A stretch of 64,000 nt of DNA, from assembly GCF_026151205.1 (NCBI RefSeq), contig NC_087076.1, forward strand, positions 18,586,919 through 18,650,918, read 5' to 3'. Shown piece after piece: positions 1 through 9,481 of this stretch. The position numbers were made by a program, and so were the translations under genes. The first letter of the stretch is position 1; the number at the start of each line of letters is the position of its first letter. The stretch comes from Bolinopsis microptera (Eukaryota > Ctenophora > Tentaculata > Lobata > Bolinopsidae). The notes under the pieces were generated by a model. The model ran no database searches, was not told the origin of the DNA, and saw only the letters and a program-made list of their open reading frames with translations.

Positions 1-2
1 AT

Positions 3-884
3 CTCTCCATAGACGGCTCCATAATAATACGTGTTAAAACAACTAAGTTTCTAGGTGTGCTGATTGATGATAAACTGAACTGGAAACCTCACATCGAATC
101 ACTAAATAAGAAACTAAGAAGTGCTTGTGGACGTATTTACCGCATAAAAAACTGTCTACCTATAAAACTGCACAAGCAGATATACCACACACTATTTGAA
201 TCACACCTTACGTTCGCCATCTCAGTATGGGGTGGTGTCTCTAACCAAGTTATCAACCCTGTATTCTTAACACAGAAGAGATGTATTAGAATAATTTTTG
301 GAGATGCAAACTCATATCAAAACAAATTCAAAACATGTGCTCGTTCTAGACCTATTCAATGTAAAATACTGGGTAAATATGAGTCTAATGTTAATAACTC
401 TGTTAATCCACGTATTAAACCATGTGCAAAGTGTGTCCGCTCTAAATCGGTAGTTCATAATAAACTTGTTAGACCCTTATGTTGTCAAAAACTAGGAGCT
501 GAATTCTATTCCAAGGAATCAACCAAACCATTATTTAACAGTCATAAACTCCTTACTGTTCATAATCTTTACAAACTTCGTACTATAACTGAACTTTTTA
601 AAATAGTGAAATATAGGGTACCCATATCTCTCTACTCTTTACTTAACATGTCTGAACTGAGGGATGACCGTCTAATACCACCAAAGCCAAGCCATAACTT
701 TATTTATAAATCTTCTTGGCTTTGGAATCAATTCAAGGACTCCAATCCACAGAATAAACCTGACTTTGTGAACACATCCTGTAACTCAATCAAATCAAGG
801 CTAAACCGATCTCTTCTAGATGCCCAAAGCAGGTTCGATAATGAGTGGCATAATGACAACTTTAACAGTTTTGGACCATGCTAG
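3..884 (+). pseudogene. LINE reverse transcriptase, C-terminal part, cut by window start
   Basis: The reading frame is open from base 3 and ends at 884 (about 293 residues). The start inside the window is not a real start, because no in-frame ATG opens a domain here. The segment TTKFLGVLIDDKLNWKPHI at about 45-110 is the typical post-palm region of non-LTR (Jockey/CR1-type) reverse transcriptases, followed by thumb-like and C-terminal sequence including SSWLWNQF near 710-730, a common tail motif of these elements. The catalytic palm (YADD box) must lie to the left of the window. A cluster of cysteines (CAKCVRS, PLCC) around 420-485 is unusual for the tail, but I do not assign it a function. 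It is probably the 3' end of a LINE copy; no stop interrupts it, so it may be fairly young. The clade is not certain. Confidence 0.75.
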
Positions 885-2049
885 ATTATTGATAAAAACG
901 TGGAATTTATGTAAACAAATACTTAATTACTTAAATATTGCCGTTTCCGTACGGCGCTATACGTAATATATGTTAAAAGCGCGCCGCAGCTACTCCCTAC
1001 CTCAACATTTGCGCGGGTTTCTTAAGCGCGCACGTACGTTTATTCTTGGCCGTTAATCAGACCCATGACATAACGCTATAGGTGGCAGTGACTGTAATTT
1101 TCTTCAACAATTACTGAATTATCCATCCATAAAGTGATTTACAAAATGACACCTAAACCTCGTGTTTCGGTGTTCACTTAAACGGTACTTGGCGGCTGAA
1201 CTGTGGTGTCTGACGTTTGCAGCTAGATCGGACTCTGCATGATATTGTATTAGCAAATTTGTATAGTGTATAATTGTTTAGTGTTTATAATACTCTGCAA
1301 CCTGGTAGCACGGCTGACACAAAAACAAAATGTTGGCCTGGCTTGTGCATAACCAAGTAAATAACACGCACTCCGATAAAAGCCGTCTGGAGAAACTCCG
1401 CAAAATGTTCATTGTAGTCAACGGGCACAAAGAAGCACTACTAGCAATTGTGTCCTTTACCCTCCTACATAATTTGAACATTTTTGTGGCTAACTTATTG
1501 AGCGACATCTGAATTAAAATGTGTCTAGTATTAAAAGATTCAGTAAGTAATTTTTTCATGTACGCTGTATTTAGTACACTGTAGTTAGTAAATCAAATCA
1601 AACTTTTTCGATCAGCCGCGCGCTGAACCAGTGTTGCACTAGGTAAAAATTGTGTATATTTTGTTCATTTTTGAGTGTAAATTAATTTATTAATTTATCA
1701 CAAATTATTTTATTATAATATAACCACTTATGTGAAATGGTTATTTTGACTTTAAATATTTGAACTAAATATGAATTGATTGTGGGTATAAAATAAAATT
1801 TGTTTTACTAAAATTTGTTTTACACTATGTCAATCAAATTACTAAAAATGTCTACAAATTTACAAAAGATTAAAAGGGTCACCTAAGTTAACGGAATTTT
1901 TAAAAAAGGGGATCCCAACCAATGAAGCTGAAACACCTCACAGCAAACAGACGTAGACCAAGGTGGCACTTGTTTGAAGAACGTGCATCAACTACCTTGC
2001 TGAATCACAACATTATCAAAATAATTCAAAAGTCTCCCAAAATTGATTT
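885..2049. other. Intergenic, AT-rich, no supported gene
   Basis: Non-coding sequence between the LINE tail and the DXO-like gene. Two opposing short open frames at 1278-1559 look like chance overlaps. A few short GC-rich patches (for example around 975-1030, with gcgcgc) sit in otherwise AT-rich DNA. I see no RNA gene. Confidence 0.6.
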
Positions 2050-3474
2050 CTAATCAGAATCATCCCAATTATCTGGAACATTGTAATCACTATCCTCAGA
2101 AACACTGGTTGATTTCCTATGATCACACTTAATGCTTTCCTGGTTTTTAAGAGCCCAGTCAAATTTTTCAGTTATAACCTTCTTAAACTCTGGATAGTAA
2201 CCAGGAGTAAGTCTAATGAATCCATCTTCAGCACAGCTGAGGGTAAGAGTACTACCCTCTTCATAATCCAATTCTGATTTCAGCCACTCTTCCCCATGTT
2301 TAGTGCGAGTAGAATTTGTATTTAACTTTGTTTTCAGCCAATTTAAAACAGTGGCCAAGTATGTCAAAATTTCATTGGGCTTCCAAAAATCCTTGCCAAT
2401 CTCAGCCAACTCTTTGGTGGTATATTTCTTTATTTCCTTTAGGATGCCATCAGCTGTTCGGAATCCACAATAAACAGCACTAGCACCAGTTAAGGTACAG
2501 TTTAACCAAAGACTGCACGATTTAAACTTCTTAAATTTCTCCCACAAGAGAGGATCCCAAGGATACATTGTTTCAATCTGAACACTGTTATTCTCATATC
2601 CATCAGAACAAGGAATGTAACAGCTTCTCTTGGAAGAAGTAAGTACCAACATGTCTTCCAGATTTAACAGAATGACACTGCTGACATCAGTATCTTCTCC
2701 ATTATACAGGGAGTTTCCAGGATCCCCACATGTCATTAGATCTTCAAACCTTTTATTGTATTTTTCAAGGTCTTGTAGCTGAAGAAAATGCGCACTAAAA
2801 TGACAGTGTGGAATCGAGCTATCTGATTTAGAATTGTGATAATGAAAGTTGAAGACTGCATTTGAATCAAGAGGGTTGAGAGGTTTCTTACAATTACTAA
2901 CAATTGCTGACTTGCTCAAACCCTTCAACCAGAATCTGTCATCCTCCTTAATGTATCCGTCATCAATAAAAATCTTGCCCTTGTAAAAAATCACAGACCA
3001 TTCCCAAGATGAATGTTTACGATGGTAACAACTAGAGGCAATTTTCCTAAGGGCATCATTTGCAATAAAGAATTGAACATGATCCAGATCAATTTTTTCA
3101 CGCATTGCCCAAGTAAGGGATTTCTCTATGGAAAACAAAGCTGGTAAACATTCAGGAATTTCTTTTGGCGGAAGTTTTACTTCATAGTTGTTTGTGACGT
3201 GTAGATTGGTTATGTCAAGACACAGATGTGTATTATTGTTAACCCCCCTATTCAGCTTCAAACTCAGCGGTAAGGAAATGGGAGCATTCACGATGGGCAC
3301 ACTACATTCGTTTGGTAAGCGATCTCCCGATTCTTTTGACCATGTTTCTATGTCGACAAGATTTTTCTTTGAATACCTTCCTATTTCTTTAACCGAACAT
3401 TTCGTTTGTTTCTTCACTTTGTAGTCCTTTCGCCACTTAATCGTAAAGCAAGCAGAACGATTGAAGTCTGTCAT
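2050..3474 (-). CDS. DXO/RAI1-family decapping/exoribonuclease-like protein, intronless
   Basis: 474 residues, ATG at 3474. Members of the DXO/RAI1 family remove incomplete or non-canonical 5' caps from RNA and can degrade the body 5' to 3'. The best-matching region is C-terminal: a hydrophobic stretch then AVYCGFRTADGIL (about 333-345), which fits the family's conserved GFR-x-x-x-G block, followed by a W-P-x-x-x-L-x-x-x-x-x-x-L-x-W pattern (364-379) and an L-T-P-x-Y-Y-P ending (about 422-428). An FEDLM segment (about 243-247) sits where the family has its F-E-x-Y motif. The acidic metal-binding motifs look altered: NLEDML (271-276) stands in place of GEVD, and QIET (299-302) in place of the ELK motif. 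It may therefore be catalytically weak or dead. No introns are visible, unlike most other genes here, so a retrocopy origin is possible. The C-terminal tail is acidic (DSDYNVPDNWDDSD). Confidence 0.6.
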   Translation of the reverse strand: MTDFNRSACFTIKWRKDYKVKKQTKCSVKEIGRYSKKNLVDIETWSKESGDRLPNECSVPIVNAPISLPLSLKLNRGVNNNTHLCLDITNLHVTNNYEVKLPPKEIPECLPALFSIEKSLTWAMREKIDLDHVQFFIANDALRKIASSCYHRKHSSWEWSVIFYKGKIFIDDGYIKEDDRFWLKGLSKSAIVSNCKKPLNPLDSNAVFNFHYHNSKSDSSIPHCHFSAHFLQLQDLEKYNKRFEDLMTCGDPGNSLYNGEDTDVSSVILLNLEDMLVLTSSKRSCYIPCSDGYENNSVQIETMYPWDPLLWEKFKKFKSCSLWLNCTLTGASAVYCGFRTADGILKEIKKYTTKELAEIGKDFWKPNEILTYLATVLNWLKTKLNTNSTRTKHGEEWLKSELDYEEGSTLTLSCAEDGFIRLTPGYYPEFKKVITEKFDWALKNQESIKCDHRKSTSVSEDSDYNVPDNWDDSD

Positions 3475-4249
3475 GGTTAGATGATACCATTTACACCTGC
3501 AATGTCGAATCGTTGAGAAAAGACAATTTTATTATTTATCACCAATTCAATACATAATCAATAAATATATATCCAAATAAATTTGATTTAAAATTAAATG
3601 AAACAAGTATGCTAGCAGCTAGCGCGCTTGTATTTAATAAATATTCACGCTGTTAAAAATGGGTCTTACCACACCGCCACTCACATTAGCACAGTTGGTG
3701 AACGGACCCAGGCGCTGTTAAGCTTTTATGAGCCCTGGTTGACTGCTGAGAGTGGCGACGGGTCTGACATTAATTTTATTTTAGTTTTCCCTATATTCCA
3801 ATAAAATTTTAGTTTTGAGTTAAATGATTTTTATGCGATATTTAAGTTGAAGCTGCTTGCAATACATTATTGCTTGAAAATTGTTTAAATATGCTCGCTA
3901 TACGCATAATTTTTGATTGAATAGTTTATATTTCTTAGGTTAGGTAACACAATATGACTTGCAGTCATTATATCATATCAGTAACTATAAAAGCCGAAGG
4001 GAAATATTAAGCAAATGGATAGCCAGCAGCCACAGATAAGTTAAAAATATTAAATGATAAAAAATAAAAGTCAAAAAGTTAAATATCAAGTTAAATATTA
4101 AATTAAATGATAAGTTGATAAATAAATTAAGAATTGTATTAAAAAGATTGATTGTGTTTGATGGGATGACTATGTAAGAAAAAGGAATGAGGAAAAATGT
4201 TTTAAAAAGTAATGATGTTTATTGATTGACGATGTCAATCCGTCGAGAG
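3475..4249. other. Intergenic upstream of the DXO-like gene
   Basis: AT-rich non-coding DNA. It should hold the promoter of the minus-strand DXO-like gene, but I see no clear core promoter element. Around 4030-4140 there is a run of imperfect AAATATTAAAT / TTAAATGATAAGTT repeats. No gene is supported. Confidence 0.5.
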
Positions 4250-4363
4250 CAACGATGCGACGATGCGACAATGCGACGATGCGACAATGCGACGATGCGA
4301 CGATGCGACAATGCGACAATGCGACAATGCGACAATGCGACGATGCGACGATGCGACGATGCG
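4250..4363. repeat. 8-bp minisatellite (cgatgcga / caatgcga)
   Basis: About 14 tandem copies of an 8-bp unit in two variants, acgatgcg and acaatgcg, interspersed irregularly. As 8 is not a multiple of 3, it produces long open frames in several phases on both strands; these are artefacts of the repeat and are not annotated as genes. Confidence 0.95.
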
Positions 4364-4589
4364 AAGCAAGAATGCTAGTTTGCACGGCGCGTCGAAGAGG
4401 CGAAGTCCTCCAATGATGTTTAATGTTAATGTTGTTAAGGGTCGTTTTTACATATTACGTAATAACTTTTTGGCTCATTTTAAACTCTTCTCCTTAATAT
4501 AAGTTTTACCCATACAACATAGGTCATAAGGTCATGTGTAAAATTAACTAGCGCAGTCATTAGCAAGCTCTTTTAGCTGGATGGGGTGT

Positions 4590-5057
4590 GATTAGGATAA
4601 TGATTAATCACTCTACACTCGACTGTCACGTGACTTTTTCAACCCGTTCTCTAGCTGACCCTGAACGACTATTTGAAACCCTAACCCTCTAATCTGATCC
4701 TAACCCTAACCCAAACTTGTATCACGTTGTGACCCCCACGGTCGTTTCACTATGGCGGGGGCCCTTTTGGAACAATCTTAAAGATCGACTGTAGAGTTCA
4801 CATAGCCATGTGTTGTCATACGTTGTATGACCCGCCGCGCACGAGTGCGCAGCTCCCGCCTGTATTGTGTATCGTCAAAACTCTATAGGGGTTCACTATA
4901 GTGAAGCGACCGTGGGGTCACCACGTGATACAAGCCATGTGTATACGCGTACTGCGTGACGCGCTTGTTTTGGTGGTCGCGCGCTACTGCAAGCGATAGG
5001 GCTCTGGTTAGAGCAAACTGTACAGTGCAATTTAGCACGCTCGGTGCGATTCAATTC
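4590..5057. repeat. Composite dispersed repeat with telomere-like and tRNA-like parts
   Basis: This block recurs, rearranged, at about 40750-42440. Shared pieces include cactctacactcgactgtc, several CCCTAA-type motifs (about 4678-4712), tacgttgtatgacccgcc, tacgcgtactgcgtgacgcg and ctgcaagcgatagggctctg. The last piece continues as ggctctggttagagc, which folds like a tRNA D-arm, and a downstream gattcaattct resembles a weak B box. The GC-rich parts are palindromic. It is a repeat, not a gene. The telomere-like motifs are too few and too impure to be a telomere. Confidence 0.7.
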
Positions 5058-5127
5058 TGACCGTTCTATAAAAGAAATCGTTCACATATTACGTAATATG
5101 TGAACGATTTCTTTTATAGAACGGTCA
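5058..5127. repeat. Perfect 70-bp palindrome
   Basis: Two 35-base arms with no spacer, centred between 5092 and 5093 on the sequence attacgtaat. I checked it base by base and found no mismatch. The inner part (gttcacatattacgtaatatgtgaac) is shared with other MITE-like repeat ends in the window (about 4440, 32250, 32385, 55400-55580), so this looks like two MITE ends joined head to head. Confidence 0.95.
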
Positions 5128-6229
5128 AAATTTAAAATAAAAACAAAATTTTGCAATACGTAATTTACTGGGCCGCGCTCAGCCTGTCATTCCGCCTAAT
5201 CGATCTATGTTAACGAACATAATAGCCTGGGGTCCTCAGGTAATACGTACGTATTACCTTATAGTAGAGGCTCTTACGGGCAAAAAGACGTGTTTTCTGC
5301 TACGATTTTAGAGACCTAACCGCTAATTGGACACAATAGTATGATGTCTAAGGATCGATAATATGTTAAGAAGTATAAATTTGGCCTTATTAGTCACGTG
5401 CTATACCAATGCGCGTTTTAAACTTTGACAGTCTATTACTCTAAGGCAAATAGAGTAATTATATTCATATTTTGTCAGCAATAAGATCACATTATTTTCT
5501 AGTTAGTGTGAAAATATGAGCTAGAATGGACATAATCTCGCTGAGTTATAGCTGTTTGAAATTTATGATGAACGCGCAGGTGCCAATTGATAACAACTAA
5601 ATGCTTTTGCGCGTAGTGCGCGTCGAAAATTTGGCAAAAACGCTTGCGGAGTGACAATATTCAAACTTCGATAAAGTATATGGAGTGGGTACTTCTCGGA
5701 AAGGAAAAATTTAGGCAAACACGATGTGACTATTTTTGGGTTGATTTAATACAACTGCAAAAAATTATTCAAACTTCAAGCAAAAAAGTCAAATTTTTAC
5801 CACTTTTTTGGATTTTTACCCCCAAAAAAATAGAGGGATTTTTCAAATTTTTATATCATCTTGTGCGGCTGTGTTTTAGCTATCTCCATGCAAGTTTTGC
5901 CGACATGCCAACAAAATTAACTTGTTCAAAATATCAAAAAACATGGTTTTTTGGCCTATTTTTGGCCCAAAAATCGGTTTTTTGCAATTTTACCCCCAAA
6001 AAGTCAGTCCAATCATCTTAAAACTACTTTTAATCGATTCTACGGTCAAAAATACGTTTAGTAAGGTGTATCTGGGGTCTCTAGCGTATCGAGCAGACAA
6101 TGCCCGTAAGAGCCTCTACTATTAGGACCCCAGGCTATTATGTTCGTTAACATAGAGATTAGGCGGAATGACAGGCTGAGCGCGGCCCAGTAAATTACGT
6201 ATTGCAAAATTTTGTTTCTATTTAAAGTA
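5128..6229. mobile_element. Inverted-repeat element, ~1.1 kb, arms ~130-155 bp
   Basis: The left arm (5128-5283) and right arm (6097-6229) are reverse complements, both containing tttactgggccgcgctcagc and gtagaggctcttacgggca. The left arm carries an extra ~24 bp palindromic insert (ggtaatacgtacgtattacc, near 5241-5262). The interior (5284-6096) has one weak open frame (5644-6021) that is rich in F and K, starts without ATG and shows no domain. It is best read as a non-autonomous DNA element or a nested pair of small elements. Confidence 0.75.
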
Positions 6230-6258
6230 TTTGAAATTACAATTTGCTTTCAATCACT

Positions 6259-6472
6259 GTTTGTAGCGCAATGCACTACTGGGCCGCGCCGCCCATCTTC
6301 TCGCAACCCCAGTATATAGTAGATCGGCGAGATCGAAGATGCAACATTAACGTCGTGAAACAAACCCACTGCACAACCAAAATATTTGATTCACGATGTC
6401 AATCCTTCGCATCTCGCCGAGAAGCATTATTGGATGCGCGCGCGCGACCCAGTAGTGCATCGCGCTACAACC
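6259..6472. mobile_element. Palindromic MITE, ~214 bp
   Basis: Both ends carry a ~30-bp inverted repeat (gtttgtagcgcaatgcacta on the left, the reverse complement with few changes on the right). The centre has a second inverted pair around catcttctcg / cgagatgcg. There is no coding content. Fragments of a similar GC-rich motif occur near 40711-40735. Confidence 0.7.
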
Positions 6473-6913
6473 AAAATATATATAAAGAACAATATCTAAA
6501 ATATACCAAGACAACAATGTTTTTTTTAAAATCAACTGTAAAAAATAACATATTTTTTGAACGTGCGTTTGTAAATCAAATTTAAAATGTTGTACATATA
6601 AAAGTAAAACAAATTTTAGTGAAACAAATTTAAAATGTTACCTTTTACACTTTATTTTACAATCATAATATAATAATATTTATAAGCCTCCCTTTTGAAA
6701 GTTTTAAATTTTAATATATTAACATTTCTATTTAAAATTCAATTTTATGTATAATTCAATAACTGGCCGCCAAAGCCGCGCATTCTTGAAAACATGATTA
6801 ACTTGTTTACAGTTGTACGACAACGTAAATTTAAAACTATCCGTGGTTTTTTTAAATAAATAAATTATAATTTAACCTAATTCCAAAGCCAGCTTTGTAA
6901 AATTTACTATTAG

Positions 6914-7009
6914 ATCATGATTTACTGGGCCGCGCTCAGCCTGTCATTCCGCCTAATCTCTATTATATTTACCAACATTAAAGCCTGGGGTCCTCAGGTA
7001 AATCATGAT
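6914..7009. mobile_element. Short 96-bp element with perfect 12-bp inverted ends
   Basis: The ends are atcatgatttac (6914-6925) and its exact reverse complement (6998-7009). The core (tactgggccgcgctcagcct, then agcctggggtcctcagg) is the same as the cores at about 5168-5243 and, inverted, 6126-6196. It is a single compact copy of the small repeat that also makes up the arms of the 5128-6229 element. Confidence 0.75.
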
Positions 7010-7033
7010 GAATCCGAGATTTTGGAACCATTC

Positions 7034-7161
7034 AAAGTGCAATATATTCCCTTGGTTCATGAAATGAACGAAATGGACACAAAATGAACATTTTCCTTGA
7101 ATCACCCGAGCTACAACCGATTTCGTTCATTCCATTGAACCAGGGGAATATTTTGCACTTA
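7034..7161. repeat. Hairpin MITE, ~128 bp
   Basis: The left half begins aaagtgcaatatattccctt and the right half reads back almost exactly (aggggaatattttgcactt), giving ~40-bp arms around a short AT/AC-rich loop. It has no coding content. Confidence 0.75.
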
Positions 7162-7225
7162 TAAATGGCTGGAAATGTTGGTACATCTGTCCCTCTACCA
7201 TATCAGATAGATTCCAAATCAGTAA

Positions 7226-7834
7226 AAGCAAGTATGCAAAAGGGGTGGGTATGTATCTCTCCGCCACAATTCATTGAGAGATGTGATAGCAGAGCTATTA
7301 GAAACTGCTGGCTGTAAAGATGTTACCACTGAACCTCTCCTCATTCCTGTCAACGGGAGAGAACTTCCTGCAGGGGCCAACAAAGCAGATGGAGCTAGAT
7401 TAGATGTTAGTGCTAGGAGTGTATGGAACCCATTGGAAAGGGCATTTTTAGATGTAAGAGTATTTCATGCTCAAGCTCCTTCCAATAAGGCTCTTGGATC
7501 TCCAACCACTATGTACAATAGCCATGTGAGACAGAAAAAGAATTTATACAATAAAAGGATTGTAGAAGTCGAACATGGGACGTTTACACCGATAGTCCTA
7601 TCAACCACTGGGGGTATGGGAAGGGAAGCAAATAAGTTCTTCAAGAAGTTAGCGGATAAACTATCTAGCAAATCAGGCCAACGATATAGTGAGGCAATGA
7701 CATTTATTAGGAAGAGAGTAAGATTTGACCTATTGAGAACAACAATCATAGCTATTAGAGGAGAGAGAGGGTTTAAAAGTAGTAGTGCAGTAAAAATAGC
7801 AGAATTAGATATAAATTTGGAGCCAGTTCTTTAA
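7226..7834 (+). pseudogene. Non-LTR-retroelement C-terminal domain fragment (PD-(D/E)XK-like?)
   Basis: The open frame runs from just after an in-frame stop at 7223 to 7834 and begins in mid-domain (GGYVSLRHNSLRDVIAELL), with no credible ATG, so it is a fragment. The order of motifs is RHNSLRD, then EPLLIPVNG, ADGARLDVSAR, FLDVRVFHAQAPSN, NKRIVEVEHGTFTPIV, STTGGMG and a final L-L-R-T-T-I-I-A-I-R-G-E-R-G. This series is familiar to me from the C-terminal part of reverse-transcriptase-bearing repeats in cnidarians and some other invertebrates. The two spaced LDV motifs could be the acidic residues of a restriction-like nuclease; that is inference. No RT sequence is visible directly upstream, only small MITEs. 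Confidence 0.6.
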
Positions 7835-8188
7835 ACTGGCTTACTTATACTACTTAAAGGGTGTTCAAGGGTTTTCTATTGAATTTATATTGAATTTTAT
7901 ATAGGGTAATTGTTATATTATGTGTATATTGTTTGAATAATTGCCAATTCGTAAAAGCACAAATACGGCTACAAAAGCCATGTCTCACTTTTGTCTCAAC
8001 TCTGTCTCATGGCTCCAAAATCTCGGATTCATGAACTCGTCAGAAGTGGGTCTATAATAAAAAGAAGACTCCCCACAAATACTCCCCACTGCAACTGAAT
8101 ATTGAGCCATCTTTATCTTGAACTTAGCACCCATTGACTTACTTGATCGGACTTATCAATCATTGACTTATTAACTCACTCCAATCAG

Positions 8189-8596
8189 ATGTTGAATGAA
8201 CGATATCTTCTAACCCTCCTATTTCTCCTCCCCCTCTCCCTCTCAGAGGAATGTAAAACTTGTTTCGAGCTCTCCACTGACAACATGTTCATCCAGAGCC
8301 TCTTCACTAACCTCCTTGACGCCCAGATCAAGTGCACCGAGCCTGTCCTACAGGAATGTTCAGGACTGAAACCAGACTGTGTCAGTGCCATGTTTTCAGT
8401 TTCAGATCACGTGCTGGGTGCTAAGTTCAAGATAAATATAGCTCAATGTTCAGTGAGGAGTATTTGGGAGAGTCTTCTCTACAGATCTAGTTTGGGGGAC
8501 ACAGTGGGAGATATGGATGTAAGAGGGGCTGTGGATGTGGATGTTTGGGATGAGGGAAACTCTACTGATCATGATAGTCCAATAAATAGTCAGTAG
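8189..8596 (+). CDS. Small predicted secreted Cys-containing protein
   Basis: 135 residues from ATG at 8189. The first ~19 residues (MLNERYLLTLLFLLPLSLS) look like a signal peptide with likely cleavage near S-E-E. The mature part has six cysteines (CKTC, C at KCTEP, QEC, PDC, QCS) in the first ~80 residues and an acidic, low-complexity tail (DMDVRGAVDVDVWDEGN). I do not recognise a family. It could be a complete single-exon gene or the first exon of a longer one; I see no strong donor before the stop. It lies ~900 bp upstream of the MEX-3-like exons on the same strand, but the phase and signal peptide argue against it being their 5' end. Confidence 0.45.
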   Translation: MLNERYLLTLLFLLPLSLSEECKTCFELSTDNMFIQSLFTNLLDAQIKCTEPVLQECSGLKPDCVSAMFSVSDHVLGAKFKINIAQCSVRSIWESLLYRSSLGDTVGDMDVRGAVDVDVWDEGNSTDHDSPINSQ

Positions 8597-9481
8597 AACA
8601 AAATTCGCTGTTATATTCTTCACAGCTGATTTTTTTCCCTACTCTTGCCGAAGGCAAAAAGATCGTAGGGAATAAGTAATCGGGTTTGGATATATGAGGT
8701 GGCCCGATGGACCTGCGATGATGACAAAAGTCTGCTCCTTCGCAATATAGACCACTCCCCTAGAACTAAGTGTATAGGAAGCGTCTGTTATGCTGCGCGC
8801 GACGCTAGCCATGTGTTAATTAATTACAGTGAAATTCCTCCTTCGCAAAGTTATTTTCCGGAATTTTCTGGATTCATTTATTGTTGATGCGCGGCGCTGC
8901 ATTGGTAAAATAAATCGTCAATTTTTACCATGTACGAATCCCACTCATTTATAAAAAACATAGTTATATGTAAATATGGTCACACTTTTCACTCAAAAGA
9001 ATTAATGGTACAAGTACATCGTAGGGAAAATTGATCGTGCGTGGTTTAACCGCGGCGAAATTCTTGTTTAAATTGAATTTTACCTTTATCATTCATATTG
9101 TTGATATTTCAAATAATATTGGTAGCAATGGACCATTTCAGTTACTTGCCTATGGTGCTCTGCCAATTGCAACACTTGATTTGATTGAATGTATATATTG
9201 TTAGAATGAAAAAATTATGATTGATCAGTTAATGGAATTTTTGGTCGAGGCACAATCATTATTCCTCGACTATACTGCAGCCGAGGCCTCCAGTCGATCA
9301 CTGGCTTGAATATCTTGGACAGAATTTGAATGAGTCACGATTAAATGTATTGAAAATTCAATTAGTTTTGATAGTAATATACTATTTTCGTTGCTTGAGA
9401 TGTGCGCTGCCAAATGCATCACTTGATTAAACTGATGTACAATTTTTTATTTCTATTCTTTGAATATGTGAAATTTTTCAG
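8597..9481. other. Intergenic or 5' intron of the MEX-3-like gene
   Basis: AT-rich DNA with no domain-bearing frame. It ends in a good splice acceptor (gtgaaatttttcag, to 9481), so part or all of it may be an intron or 5' leader of the MEX-3-like gene. Two loosely similar segments (about 9160-9200 and 9405-9445, each with gctgccaa/gctctgccaattgc and cacttgatt) look like old repeat copies; a relative is near 40270. Confidence 0.5.

Noticed and set aside
1278-1559. Opposing short frames at 1278-1559 and 1330-1512
   Set aside because: Antisense overlaps of one another, no domain, no flanking gene context.
4170-4502. Overlapping open frames over the 8-bp minisatellite
   Set aside because: They arise because an 8-bp repeat stays open in several frames; the products are repeats of a few residues with no domain.
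4678-4712. A telomere or chromosome end
   Set aside because: Only a few imperfect CCCTAA motifs within a repeat that also occurs at 42143-42215, with unique sequence on both sides.
5644-6125. Two F/K-rich open frames inside the inverted-repeat element
   Set aside because: AT-rich chance frames in different phases, no domain, doubtful starts.
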